Part shown: positions 21,695-32,345 of the stretch, piece by piece
Numbering within the stretch: the stretch's first letter is position 1
Layout of the letters: each line of letters opens with the position of its first letter
From: Clytia hemisphaerica
Taxonomy: Eukaryota; Cnidaria; Hydrozoa; Leptothecata; Clytiidae
Direction: 5' to 3'
Assembly: GCA_902728285.1 (NCBI GenBank)
Contig: CACVBU010000363.1
Span: 434,001 to 498,000, forward strand
Length of the DNA: 64,000 nt
The notes under the pieces: generated by a model
Told to the model about the DNA's origin: nothing
The model's input: only the letters and a program-made list of their open reading frames with translations
The model's database searches: none
Translations under genes and position numbers: made by a program

Positions 21695-22749
21695 AATCCT
21701 TTTCAATGATTTGAAGCAAATGTCAAATTTTTGGTGGTGATGATGACATCATTTTAACACCTTATGTCCCCTTTTACTCACATTGAGTACATTTTATGCC
21801 TTTTTTGTAAGCAAAAAAGCTGTTCAGCATGAAAAACCCTTTCCAACGGTATATAATATGTCCATGTTCAGAGACATCAAAATTTCAAAATAAATTCGCC
21901 ATTTTGAAATTTCCACCATTATGGAAAATGCCCAAGGTGTGAAAAGTGTCACTCGATGGTTTTTCACTCCTAAGGACCTAATGAAACCTTCAATCAAAAA
22001 AAATTTCACGTGTACAAATTTTGGGTTCCCTAAATTAAGCCTGAAATTCCCCTGGACCATTAGGCAGAAATTCGTTCAAAAACATAACTTTTTGGTCAAA
22101 AAGCATCAACGGAGGAGGAGATCAACTTTGATTTTTTTCATCATTTTACATAATGGAGAATAACTTTTAGAGATACGAAGGCATTCAGTTTCCAAAATTA
22201 AGGGAATAGTTTGTAAAAGTCTAATTTTGGTTAAAAACGGCTAAAATCGATTTTTGTCAAAAAGCACCAAAGAAGGAGAGCAAAAAGCCAAATAATTGTT
22301 TTTTGACAGCAGTTTTCGGTTCTTTGTCATGGTAAGATATAGTTCTTCCGTCAAAACCATTAAAGGGGTCATTTGAACCGGATTTCAGTTGCCAGCAGAC
22401 TTGTTTTAGCAGTATATTTTTGTAAAAACGCTGATTTTTGCAAAAAACCTCCAAGAAGGAGTGCAAAAAATGTTTTTTTTTTTTAATTTTGAATTTTTTG
22501 CTAAAAGGCAATTCTATTGGTAGCAATTTTCAAAAAAAAAAAAATTCTAAAAACCTTTACTTTGCTGACAGTCAGCATTTTTCTAAAACAGGTAAAATAA
22601 AAAAAAACACCACGGAGGAGTGCAAACTCCAGCCTCGTTTTCAAAATCGTCCAGGATAGACTTTTTAAGACCTGGATTTCCATAATCAGCATAAAATTTC
22701 CGTTCCAACGGTATATAACTACCCCATTCTTTTTTAGGGTTAAGCAAAA
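21695..22749 (-). repeat. right arm of large inverted repeat
   Basis: Reverse complement of 17901-18932 with scattered substitutions and small indels. Its outer end abuts the first base of the BEL/Pao 5' LTR. Confidence 0.85.
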
Positions 22750-23575
22750 TGTAGAAAAATCAGTCAATTTTCATATTATATAATACAAACAAAAAATTTA
22801 TTCAGGTTATTTTCATTTTCATTAAATTTATCATATTTGTTCAATGCAGGTCATTTTGTCAATGTTTACATTTTATACTCAATGTAGGTCATTTTTGTCA
22901 ATGTTTACATTTTATACTCAATGTAGGTCATTTTGGTAATGTTTATTTTCAATGTAGGTCTGTATTTTATACATTGTTTACATTTCTACCATTTTGATGA
23001 GTCATCACTTTTTGGTGTCCAGTCCACATGAGGCTAGACTAGGGCTTGCATGCTTCTTCATGTCATTCACAATCAAGCTCACAAGGAGTAAGGAGCTCAA
23101 ATTAAAACTCTAATTTTTTCAATATGGTCAACATTCAATACTTTCAATAGTCAAGTTCAGACTTTGAAAATCAGACAAAAATTCACAATGCTTTCATGCT
23201 GGCAGGCTGGTAGGTTTTGCTTTCTTGTTCTGCCTTTTTGCTTTTTTGCCTGTCAGTTGTGGCCATTTTGTTTTCATAGCATGCTTTGGCGGCCATCTTG
23301 GATTTTCAGCATGCTTAGGTTAGGTCATCTGGACTTAGATTTTCTCAAACATTTTCAATATTTATTTTTCTAATCAATTCAATTTCAAGACTTAACTTTG
23401 TCAATCAAATTTATTTCATTTAAATCAATCAATCAAATACTTATTAGTTTATCATATTTCATTTTCAGTTTGAACATACGTCAACAACGTTACAAATACC
23501 TGTCGTCTGAATCATTGACCCCCTCAACCGCCCTTGGGTAGTCTCAGTCATCATTTCGACCCTCATATAACAACA
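22750..23575 (+). repeat. 5' LTR of BEL/Pao element 1
   Basis: Starts TGTAGAAAAATC and ends ATAACAACA. Contains three tandem copies of a TCAATGTAGGTCATTTT-type unit near 22853-22960, likely in U3. Confidence 0.9.
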
Positions 23576-23585
23576 TTCAAACAGC
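23576..23585 (+). promoter_or_regulatory. probable primer binding site core
   Basis: TTCAAACAGC follows the 5' LTR directly. The same ten bases follow the 5' LTR of element 2 although the LTRs differ, which supports a conserved tRNA-primer site. The tRNA is not identified. Confidence 0.65.
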
Positions 23586-23597
23586 ATATGTTCACCT

Positions 23598-24335
23598 ATG
23601 ACTACACGACCAAGGCGTTCAACACGTAAAGACATTCACTACTCCATGTTCAACAACACAGGACGTATTGTCGAGAAAATTGATTCATCAGTTGGAGATC
23701 ACAACCTATCTTCAAATTATCAAACCATCATGACTGATCAGAGTCCAACAAAGGAAGAGATACTTCACCATGTCAACTCCACAGCACTCATCACTGATGT
23801 ACTTACCGGATTAGAGGAACTTACCGATATCATGAATGAACACAATATCAGTACAAGCTCAGACTCTGATAACAATGAAACAATACAATCACTCAAAGAT
23901 CTTCGTCGTGACATCCGCCATCATATGAACCAACTAAAAGTCCTCAATCCAGAAGTTCATGACGTTCACTCTAAAACCTATGATTCAACCATAAAGGAAG
24001 TCGGTGAGTTCATTATTGAATGCAAAAATCACAAGACAAATCATCAGGCTCAAATGGAGAAGGCATTGGGTGATCAAACCAAGTTACAAGAAAAATCACA
24101 GCAATTTATTGTTGATGACACAAACATTCTTCTGAACAGACTTGAAGTGATTTTCAACAAAATCTTAACGGGATGTCCGACACAGAAATTCTTCATCTCA
24201 AATCACAGCTATCAGATCACGACAAATCATTACGAGTTATTTCCGAAAAATACCAAGAACTTCTCAAAACACCATCAGCCAACGTGGAATTGGAATCTCA
24301 AATATCAGAAATTGGTGAGAAGTACATTGAGTTGA
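23598..24335 (+). CDS. BEL/Pao gag, N-terminal ORF
   Basis: 245-residue ORF starting with a basic segment (T-R-P-R-R-S-T-R-K) that matches the start of element 2's gag (Q-R-P-R-R-T-C-A-K-R), then a helical, Gln/Asn/Asp-rich region. Real gag similarity probably stops near residue 190. After that the coding sense continues in the -1 frame, in the next ORF. In element 2 the equivalent region is one uninterrupted frame, so the break here is more likely a one-base indel than programmed frameshifting; I see no classic slippery heptamer. Confidence 0.75.
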   Translation: MTTRPRRSTRKDIHYSMFNNTGRIVEKIDSSVGDHNLSSNYQTIMTDQSPTKEEILHHVNSTALITDVLTGLEELTDIMNEHNISTSSDSDNNETIQSLKDLRRDIRHHMNQLKVLNPEVHDVHSKTYDSTIKEVGEFIIECKNHKTNHQAQMEKALGDQTKLQEKSQQFIVDDTNILLNRLEVIFNKILTGCPTQKFFISNHSYQITTNHYELFPKNTKNFSKHHQPTWNWNLKYQKLVRSTLS

Positions 24336-27300
24336 GCAACCTAAAAGGAACCTTTATTGATTACCTCAATGAACAGTTTACAGATCGAGAGATTGAAAAG
24401 TACAAATCTTTCAAAGAATCCAACCTCAACATCAAGATTGAAAAATTTTCAGGGTATGAATCAATAGACATTTATACGTTCAGATCAAATTTTGAGAAAG
24501 TTCATCTACGAAATACGCCAAAGAAACTCTTACCTGATTTACTTATAAACAATCATTTATCTGAACCTGCCTTATCACTTGTTAAAGGCTTAACTGACAT
24601 TGAAATTATCTGGAATCGCCTAGTTGAAGCTTATGGCAACTCCAAAATGCTTGTATCTCGTAAACTTGCTGACATAAAGAAGTTGGATCCAATCAAAACC
24701 AGACACGATCCTGCCAAAATCTTACGAACTATCACTGGACTGATCAAAGTACTGAGAGACTTAATTTCTCTTGCTGAGCAACATAAAATTGAAAATCAAC
24801 TTTACTACGGCGATTGTTTGGATCAAGTGTACCAACTCTTGGACGACACCAGATTGGACAAATGGCTAGCAACAATCTGTGAGGAAGAGATCACTGAGAA
24901 ACAAAAGTGGTCAAATCTCATCATCTTCCTGGAGAAGGACGTCAAACTTCTCCAGCAAAAGCAACTCATCAAACTCCCAACCAACAAAGACGATAAAGAT
25001 GGCAAGTCAAAATCAGGCAAATCAGGATATGGAAGTCATCATGTCCCACCAAGTCAAGACCCTGAACCAGCTTGCTACTTCTGCGACGGCAAATGTCCAT
25101 CTGAGCATATTCAAACAAGAGGACCATGGGGGAAGATGGTAACTCAATATTTTGCCTGTAAACAATTTGTCGACAATACTCCACGTGAACGACTGTCAAC
25201 TCTGAAGCGCAAAGGATTGTGCTTCCAATGTCTACTACCCGGAGCAAAATTGTCAGAAGGCAAACACAGAGATGGAAGGTGTCAATATGAATTTGTCTGC
25301 AAGCACCCAAGTCATTCATCATGGACTGTTAAGAAGCACGTATTAGTCTGTGATGATCACAAAGATACAGATGACAATCAAACTCTTCTTCAACGTTTTA
25401 AAGACAAATTCATCAATCGAAATCAACAGCTTCCAACCTTCGTCAAGGAGATCAAAGTCTCATTTCACACTGACTGTCACATCAATGCCATGCCATCTGA
25501 CAACATCCATCATTCAAGCCCTGGCATCTACCTATTACAACAAATTTTGGTCAACAATCAGAAGTTCACAGTATTCTTCGACAATGGCTGCAGTGACTTT
25601 GTCATTCGAAAATCTGCAGTCAACCGATTAGGATCATATGCTACCCAAATCTTCAGTGGAAGTGTCAACATTGGTGGTGTGGGTGGAACATCAACTCAAT
25701 CCTCACATGGCATCTATCTTGTCAACCTACCTCTGCACGATGGTGACATGATCCCGATGAGAGGTATATGCCTTGATCAGATTACGCAAACATTTCCAGT
25801 GTATCCTCTCACACCAGCAATATCAGATCTACAAAGAGCCTACTCAACAACTGGTGATGTATCAAAACTCCCATCGCTTCCACAATCCATTGGCGGAGAC
25901 GTCGACATCATGATTGGCGTCAGGTACTTGAATGTCCATCCCAAACTCATCTTCCAAATGTCAACTGGCTTATCAGTATTCGAATCTGTTTTCAATGGTC
26001 CAGACGGTAGAGGTGTACTTGGTGGTCCACATTCATCATTTGACGAGATCCACAAGAAGCATTACAACACACTCTTCAATCTGAGGTTACCAATGCTGAC
26101 CTACTTTGCATCCCTATCATTCATTGGTCACGGTAATGACAAATTCGACATCAACCCAGAAGTCCAATCACATCACATGTTCGATCTTGCAGAGAAGACA
26201 GGTAGTGAAATTCTATACCGATGCGTTAACTGTCGGAACTGCAAGGATTGCAAGAGCCACGGTGCAACCGAGAATATCAGCATCAAAGAAGAGGTGGAGC
26301 AACACCTCATTGCCAAGTCGATTCACATCAATGAAGAAACAAACATCATCACAGCAAAACTTCCATTCACTCACAACCCGGATGTAAAGCTTGCACCCAA
26401 TAAAGACAAAGCCTTGAAAGTATATCAACAACAATTACGCAAACTCAACAGGAAGGAGAACCTCAAAGACAAGGAGGATATCATCAACTCCGAAAAGAAG
26501 TTACAAAATCTCGGATTTGTCGATTATGTACGCAATTTGCCAAATGACATTCAACGTCAACTTCAGATTCAGACGAAGCATTTCATCCCATGGCGAGCGG
26601 TATGGAAGCCAGGATCAGTCAGCACCCCATGCCGAGTCGTATTTGACGCCTCATCACAGACATCAACCGGCTTCAGTTTAAACGACATCATTGCAAAGGG
26701 TCGCAACAACATGAACCTTCTCCAAGAAATCGCTATTCGCTTCTTGATCCACAGAGCTGCATTCACCACAGATGTATCCAAGATGTACAACACTGTCAAA
26801 TTGTGTGAAGAACACTGGTGTTATCAACGATACGTATGGCAAGAGGAGCTTGATCCACAAAGAATACCAGAGGAAAAGGTGATAAAGACTTTAATTTACG
26901 GTGTTCGATCCGCAGGGAATCAATCTGAATATGCCCTCCGAGAAATTGCCAGACTATCACAAGACCTGTATCCAGAGGCATCCAAGATCATTCTCAATGA
27001 TACATATGTAGATGATTGCGTCAGTGGAGAAGATTCAATCGAACTTGCACGTCAACGCTCTCAGGAGCTCGAACAAGTCGTCAACAAAGGTGGATTCAAG
27101 TTAAAAGGTATCGTCATCTCAGGAGAAGATCCACCGGAGACAATGAGTGAAGATCAACAGAGTGTAACCGTTGCAGGAATGAAGTGGTTTCCAAAGCAAG
27201 ATGTCATCTCATTGAACATTGGGGAAATGAACTTTGCTCCAAAGAGAAGAGGAAAGAAATCAGCATCATCAACCAACATCATCCCTGACAAGCTAACAAG

Positions 27301-29755
27301 ACGTCACTGCGCATCAAAAGTCGGGGAAGTTTTCGATCTTCTTGGAAGAGTTACTCCCATAACCGCACAGTTCAAGCTTGATCTTCATGACCTTGTTATC
27401 CAAAAGTTCGACTGGGACGATGTGCTTCCTGATCACCTTCGCAAACTTTGGATCAACAATTTTGAGATGATGCAAGAAATCAACCAACTTAAATATCAAA
27501 GGACAATCGTACCACCTGATGCTATCAACCTTGAAGTTGAGACCCTGGACTTTGCTGATGCAAGCCAATCCCTTGTATGTGTCGCAATTTATGCAAGATT
27601 CAAGCGTCAATCCGGAACCTACTCATCTCAACTCGTTTTGTCGCGATCACGGATTGTCCCAGAAGGAATGTCTCAACCACGCGCAGAGTTATATGCTGCC
27701 TTACTGAATTCACACACTGGCGAAGTTGTCCGAAAATCACTTGAGAATTGGCACCAATCTGCAATCAAATTTTGCGATAGCCAAATCGTTCTTCACTGGC
27801 TCAGCAATGACAAAAAGACGTTGAAACAATGGGTTCGTAGCCGAGTTATCGAAAGTTTACGTTTCACACAATCCAATCAATGGTTCTACGTTCAAAGTGA
27901 TCATATGATCGCAGATATTGGCACTAGAAGAGGACCTTCAATCCCTGATGTCGATAATGATTCTCGTTGGTTCAAAGGAGATCCTTGGATGAAACTCAAC
28001 TATTCGGAAATGCCAATCGTCAAGATTTCCGATATCAAGATGTCCAAATCTGAAGAGTCTCAAGCAGCCGTAGAAATTTATCACTCTGAGGTTCATCACT
28101 CCAAGCAGTCAAACCCAATTATAAGGATCATGGATGAAGTTAACAAACGTCTGGAATTCAGCAACTACCTGATATCACCGCTCAAGTATCAGTTTCGAAA
28201 AGTCGTGAACATCATGGCAATCATCTTCAAATATTTCAGAGCATTGAGGAAAAGAAGAAAATCACCAACCAATTCACCACTTCCTCTCAAAGCTGATTCA
28301 TCATTTGTCTTCCTAGTTGAGGAGGACATAACATCTGCAAAGAATTATTTCTTCCGAAAAGCCACCCAAGAGATCAAGAAGTTTCTACCATCAAAAGGAA
28401 TCAAGGACATCACATCAGAGCAACACGGTATCCTGAAGTACACCGGTCGGATTCTTGACACTAATGACATCACAATTGTTGGCAGATTTACCAATTCAAT
28501 GAGAGACTTATCTTCATCAACATTCCGTGTACCTGTTTTGGACAAATTCTCACCAGTAGCAGTAGCAATTGTCAACAACATCCATTGGTATCACATCACC
28601 GCAAAACACTCCGGTGTGGAAACTACTCTACGATTTGTTCATCTTCAAGCCTACATCATTGAGGGACGGTCACTTGTGAAGATGGTACGCAGATCATGTC
28701 AAAGATGTCGCTATCTGTTGAAAAGAGCCGTAGACGTTGCAATGGCACCGGTCTCCAGACACAATCTCACCATTGCCCCCGCCTTCTATTCAACTCAAGT
28801 TGATCTTTGTGGACCATTCGATTCATACTCAGCACACCACAAACGCACTACAGTCAAGATATGGCTTCTCGTTTTCTGCTGTGCCACAACTTCAACAACA
28901 AACATAAAAGTTATGGACGATTACAGCACTCAGTCGTTCATCCTTGGCTTCACAAGATTTTCATGTGAAGTAGGATATCCGAAAACCCTACTTTGCGACG
29001 CTGGCAGTCAACTCATTAGAGGCTGTCAAGACATGCGGTTCAGCTATCTCGACGTCAAACATCAACTCTTCATCAGTAATCAAGTTGATTTCGAAGTTTG
29101 TTCTGTTGGTGCTCATAACGAACACGGCAAAGTTGAACGAAAGATCCGTGAAATCAATTCATCCATCAATGTTGCACACCGACAAAAGTTATCTACACTT
29201 CAGTGGGAGACACTTGCTTCCTCTATCGCCAACAGCATCAATAATATGCCCTTAGCCATCAAGGGTACAATCGGAGATCTGGAAAACCTCGATATTCTAA
29301 CGCCAAATCGCCTCAAGCTTGGTCGAAACAATGAAAGATCACCAGTTGAACCAGTTCAGCTTGTAAGCAATCCGAGCAAGCTTGTTGATGAAAATTGTAA
29401 GATATTCAGTTCATGGTTTGAGAATTGGCTTTTGTCACACGTCCCAAAATTACTGAAACAGGAGAAATGGTTTACTACGAGTCATGAAATCAAAATTGGA
29501 GATATTGTTTTATTTTTGAAAAATGATTCGAAAATATCTTCAACGTATCAGTATGGAAAGGTTGTTAATGTTGAATTTAGTTCCGATGGTTTGGCTCGTC
29601 ATGCTAGTGTACGTTATATGAATGCTAATGAGAAAGTATTTCGTGAGACACGTCGTTCCACACGAAATTTAGTTATCATCAATCATGTCGATGAAGTTGA
29701 TTTGTTTTATGAATTGGGAAAGAACACTTTAAAGAACTTTTCAAAAATCAAATAA
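24173..29755 (+). CDS. BEL/Pao gag-pol polyprotein (protease, RT, RNase H, integrase)
   Basis: 1860-residue ORF. In order: rest of gag (DUF1759-like, F-S-G-Y-E-S ... V-E-A-Y-G); Cys/His zinc region (C-Y-F-C ... C-F-Q-C); retropepsin-like protease (DUF1758 type) with D470-N-G in place of the usual D-T/S-G; reverse transcriptase with Y-V-D-D (residues 945-948); RNase H with D-A-S and A-E-L-Y-A-A motifs; integrase with H-x3-H-C2 zinc motif, then core D, D and E residues (Q-V-D-L-C-G-P, C-D-A-G, N-E-H-G-K-V-E); and the C-terminal DUF5641-type domain ending R-S-T-R-N-L. The order integrase-after-RNase H with H-H-C-C and Y-V-D-D fits BEL/Pao. The Met at 24173 is only the first ATG in this frame; the natural product probably starts in the upstream gag ORF. 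Apart from the frame change and the D-N-G protease it looks intact. Confidence 0.93.
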   Translation: MSDTEILHLKSQLSDHDKSLRVISEKYQELLKTPSANVELESQISEIGEKYIELSNLKGTFIDYLNEQFTDREIEKYKSFKESNLNIKIEKFSGYESIDIYTFRSNFEKVHLRNTPKKLLPDLLINNHLSEPALSLVKGLTDIEIIWNRLVEAYGNSKMLVSRKLADIKKLDPIKTRHDPAKILRTITGLIKVLRDLISLAEQHKIENQLYYGDCLDQVYQLLDDTRLDKWLATICEEEITEKQKWSNLIIFLEKDVKLLQQKQLIKLPTNKDDKDGKSKSGKSGYGSHHVPPSQDPEPACYFCDGKCPSEHIQTRGPWGKMVTQYFACKQFVDNTPRERLSTLKRKGLCFQCLLPGAKLSEGKHRDGRCQYEFVCKHPSHSSWTVKKHVLVCDDHKDTDDNQTLLQRFKDKFINRNQQLPTFVKEIKVSFHTDCHINAMPSDNIHHSSPGIYLLQQILVNNQKFTVFFDNGCSDFVIRKSAVNRLGSYATQIFSGSVNIGGVGGTSTQSSHGIYLVNLPLHDGDMIPMRGICLDQITQTFPVYPLTPAISDLQRAYSTTGDVSKLPSLPQSIGGDVDIMIGVRYLNVHPKLIFQMSTGLSVFESVFNGPDGRGVLGGPHSSFDEIHKKHYNTLFNLRLPMLTYFASLSFIGHGNDKFDINPEVQSHHMFDLAEKTGSEILYRCVNCRNCKDCKSHGATENISIKEEVEQHLIAKSIHINEETNIITAKLPFTHNPDVKLAPNKDKALKVYQQQLRKLNRKENLKDKEDIINSEKKLQNLGFVDYVRNLPNDIQRQLQIQTKHFIPWRAVWKPGSVSTPCRVVFDASSQTSTGFSLNDIIAKGRNNMNLLQEIAIRFLIHRAAFTTDVSKMYNTVKLCEEHWCYQRYVWQEELDPQRIPEEKVIKTLIYGVRSAGNQSEYALREIARLSQDLYPEASKIILNDTYVDDCVSGEDSIELARQRSQELEQVVNKGGFKLKGIVISGEDPPETMSEDQQSVTVAGMKWFPKQDVISLNIGEMNFAPKRRGKKSASSTNIIPDKLTRRHCASKVGEVFDLLGRVTPITAQFKLDLHDLVIQKFDWDDVLPDHLRKLWINNFEMMQEINQLKYQRTIVPPDAINLEVETLDFADASQSLVCVAIYARFKRQSGTYSSQLVLSRSRIVPEGMSQPRAELYAALLNSHTGEVVRKSLENWHQSAIKFCDSQIVLHWLSNDKKTLKQWVRSRVIESLRFTQSNQWFYVQSDHMIADIGTRRGPSIPDVDNDSRWFKGDPWMKLNYSEMPIVKISDIKMSKSEESQAAVEIYHSEVHHSKQSNPIIRIMDEVNKRLEFSNYLISPLKYQFRKVVNIMAIIFKYFRALRKRRKSPTNSPLPLKADSSFVFLVEEDITSAKNYFFRKATQEIKKFLPSKGIKDITSEQHGILKYTGRILDTNDITIVGRFTNSMRDLSSSTFRVPVLDKFSPVAVAIVNNIHWYHITAKHSGVETTLRFVHLQAYIIEGRSLVKMVRRSCQRCRYLLKRAVDVAMAPVSRHNLTIAPAFYSTQVDLCGPFDSYSAHHKRTTVKIWLLVFCCATTSTTNIKVMDDYSTQSFILGFTRFSCEVGYPKTLLCDAGSQLIRGCQDMRFSYLDVKHQLFISNQVDFEVCSVGAHNEHGKVERKIREINSSINVAHRQKLSTLQWETLASSIANSINNMPLAIKGTIGDLENLDILTPNRLKLGRNNERSPVEPVQLVSNPSKLVDENCKIFSSWFENWLLSHVPKLLKQEKWFTTSHEIKIGDIVLFLKNDSKISSTYQYGKVVNVEFSSDGLARHASVRYMNANEKVFRETRRSTRNLVIINHVDEVDLFYELGKNTLKNFSKIK

Positions 29756-29772
29756 AATTTTTTTTTGTCTTT

Positions 29773-29782
29773 ATGGGGGGAG
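29773..29782 (+). promoter_or_regulatory. polypurine tract of BEL/Pao element 1
   Basis: ATGGGGGGAG directly before the 3' LTR; element 2 has the equivalent GTGGGGGAG before its own 3' LTR. Confidence 0.75.
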
Positions 29783-30606
29783 TGTAGAAAAATCAGTCAA
29801 TTTTCATATTATATAATACACACAAAAAATTTATTCAGGTTATTTTCATTTTCATTAAATTTATCATATTTGTTCAATGTAGGTCGTTTTGTCAATGTTT
29901 ACATTTTATACTCAATGTAGGTCATTTTTGTCAATGTTTACATTTTATACTCAATGTAGGTCATTTTGGTAATGTTTATTTTCAATGTAGGTCTGTATTT
30001 TATACATTGTTTACATTTCTACCATTTTGATGAGTCATCACTTTTTGGTGTCCAGTCCACATGAGGCTAGACTAGGGCTTGCATGCTTCTTCATGTCATT
30101 CACAATCAAGCTCACAAGGAGTAAGGAGCTCAAATTAAAACTCTAATTTTTTCAATATGGTCAACATTCAATACTTTCAATAGTCAAGTTCAGACTTTGA
30201 AAATCAGACAAAAATTCACAATGCTTTCATGCTGGCAGGCTGGTAGGTTTTGCTTTCTTCTTTCTGCCTTTTGCTTTTTGCCTGTCAGTTGTGGCCATTT
30301 TGTTTTCATAGCATGCTTTGGCGGCCATCTTGGATTTTCAGCATGCTTAGGTTAGGTCATCTGGACTTAGATTTTCTCAAACATTTTCAATATTTATTTT
30401 TCTAATCAATTCAATTTCAAGACTTAACTTTGTCAATCAAATTTATTTCATTTAAATCAATCAATCAAATACTTATTAGTTTATCATATTTCATTTTCAG
30501 TTTGAACATACGTCAACAACGTTACAAATACCTGTCGTCTGAATCATTGACCCCCTCAACCGCCCTTGGGTAGTCTCAGTCATCATTTCGACCCTCATAT
30601 AACAAC
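29783..30606 (+). repeat. 3' LTR of BEL/Pao element 1
   Basis: Same sequence as the 5' LTR apart from a few single-base changes and small indels in a T-rich run near 30255. Identity ends at AACAAC; the next base is G where the 5' LTR has A. Confidence 0.9.
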
Positions 30607-31554
30607 GCTTCTAACTCGAGATATTGAATTCTGCTCCCCGACTATATTTACCTTCCCCAAACATCGAAGACGCCTCTACTAATCAAAGTAAATGAGATAA
30701 GATAAGATAAAACCTTAAAAAATCAACCAGAATTTACAACATTTCGTCCAAAGCAAAAGACATGCTTTTCTCGCCGCCATCTAGCCTGGATATCCAGCCC
30801 GTAAACTTTTTTTGATTTTGATATTTCTAATGTTTACGGTCTGGTTTACCTAGATCGTCCTGAGGATGATTATGCGGATATTCTGATTGGTTGGGTCTAA
30901 GCAAATCAGAGATCTGAATGGTGGCGCGCGTATAAGAAATTATGCGAGCCGACTTGAAGTGTCCGCCTAAGTATTTGGATGGATCGCGTGGTCGATCAGC
31001 AAGGCATGTATGCTGCTTTGCAAATCTCCCTGATTTTTCTTCTTCAAAGCAAATAACAATAGAATGCCTTATTATCTCCCTTGGGTGTTTGACCACGCAT
31101 CCAAATAAAAATAACAACAAGAAGCCCGTTGGGCGTGAAGGCCCAGGAAAAGCGAAATTTTCGTTATTTTTACGAATTTCAGAATTTCTAAAAATTCAAA
31201 ATTTTTTAACACGATTTCAAATAAAAACAAAATGAAAAATAATTCGACAAGGATAACTCTCCCTTTTTTCATTTCTTAGAACAGGGAAGTGAAAAAATAA
31301 ACGAAACATAATGTAGTCAATGAAAAATGAATTGAATGTTGAAAGCTGGAAACTTTCTACCCGAAGGTAAACAATCAAATCCAAAATATCATCAAATTCC
31401 ATAAGAAACAACATCAAAAAATGCAAAAATGGTGCCACATCGATTTATTGAGCTTCTTTGTTGTATTGTCTTTGTTCATGTTCTCCCTCTTTCCTCAATC
31501 AAGGTCAATTCGACTTGAAAACAATTATGTGAGTTGAGTTTGAATAATCCAAGC
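30607..31554. other. non-coding interval
   Basis: No exon recognised. TAGCCTGGATATCCAGCC near 30782 is the approximate complement of CTTGGATATCCAGGCTA near 33362, so the 2.6 kb between them (with the satellite) may be one element. Confidence 0.4.
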
Positions 31555-32345
31555 AATCAACGACCGTTATGACCATTTCATTTAATGTGTACAAGCATCA
31601 TGAAAAAAGTTCCAATCTTGTTCAAATTTACACATGAGCTGCATTTTAGTCTCCATTGCCATATTCCATTAATAATCGGTATTTGAAATAATTCTGTGTC
31701 GAGTTTGAAAAATCAAACCACCAATTCGTTAAACGAGACAGATCTAGAAATAACCATTTTCACATGTAGCATATCATGAAAAAAGTTCCAATCTTGTTCA
31801 AATTTACACATGAGCTGCATTTTAGTCCCCATTGCCATATTCCATTTAATCGGTATTTGAAATAATTCTGTGTCGAGTTTGAAAAATCAAGCCACCAATT
31901 CGTTAAACGAGATAGACAGATGTAGAAATAACCATTTTCACACATAGCATCATGGAAAAAGTTCCAATCTTGTTCAAATTTACACATGAGCTGCATTTTA
32001 GTCTCCATTGCCATATTCCATTTAATCGGTATTTGAAATAATTCTGTGTCGAGTTTGAAAAATCAAGCCACCAATTCGTTAAACGAGACAGATCTAGAAA
32101 TAATCATTTTCACACGTATAGCATCATGGAAAAAGTTCCAATCTTGTTCTAATTTACACATGAACTCCATTTTAGTGTCCATCAACAAATTCCAGAATCA
32201 ATTTACTTGAAATGATTCTGTGTCGATCAAGTTTGAAAATCATGCCACATCCCTAGCCATTGTGATTGTCACTGACCATTGTTAACAGCGACAGATCCAT
32301 AAGTAACCTTGTGTAGCATAAAGAAATATTCAAATTTACACATGA
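31555..32345. repeat. about 175-bp tandem satellite, 4-5 units
   Basis: Units anchored on TGAAAAAAGTTCCAATCTTG at about 31601, 31777, 31953 and 32128, spacing 175-176 bp. Each holds ACACATGAGCTGCATTTTAG and CTGTGTCGAGTTTGAAAA. The last unit is degenerate. Confidence 0.88.

Larger units (their letters stand above)
22750..30606 (+). mobile_element. BEL/Pao LTR retrotransposon, element 1
   Basis: Two direct LTRs (22750-23575, 29783-30606) enclose gag and pol in BEL/Pao order: gag, zinc-binding region, protease, RT, RNase H, integrase. LTRs start TGTAG. They differ by a few substitutions and small indels in a T-rich run, so the insertion is recent. No matching target duplication is visible at the two outer flanks, so an LTR-LTR recombination or a rearranged edge is possible. 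The element sits directly at the tip of the large inverted repeat. Confidence 0.93.

Noticed and set aside
24150..24180. Programmed -1 frameshift site between gag and pol in BEL/Pao element 1
   Set aside because: No slippery heptamer seen, and the equivalent part of element 2 is in one frame; kept only as an open possibility.
30827..31235. Two overlapping 97-codon ORFs
   Set aside because: Opposite-strand mirror ORFs without recognisable features in repeat-rich sequence.
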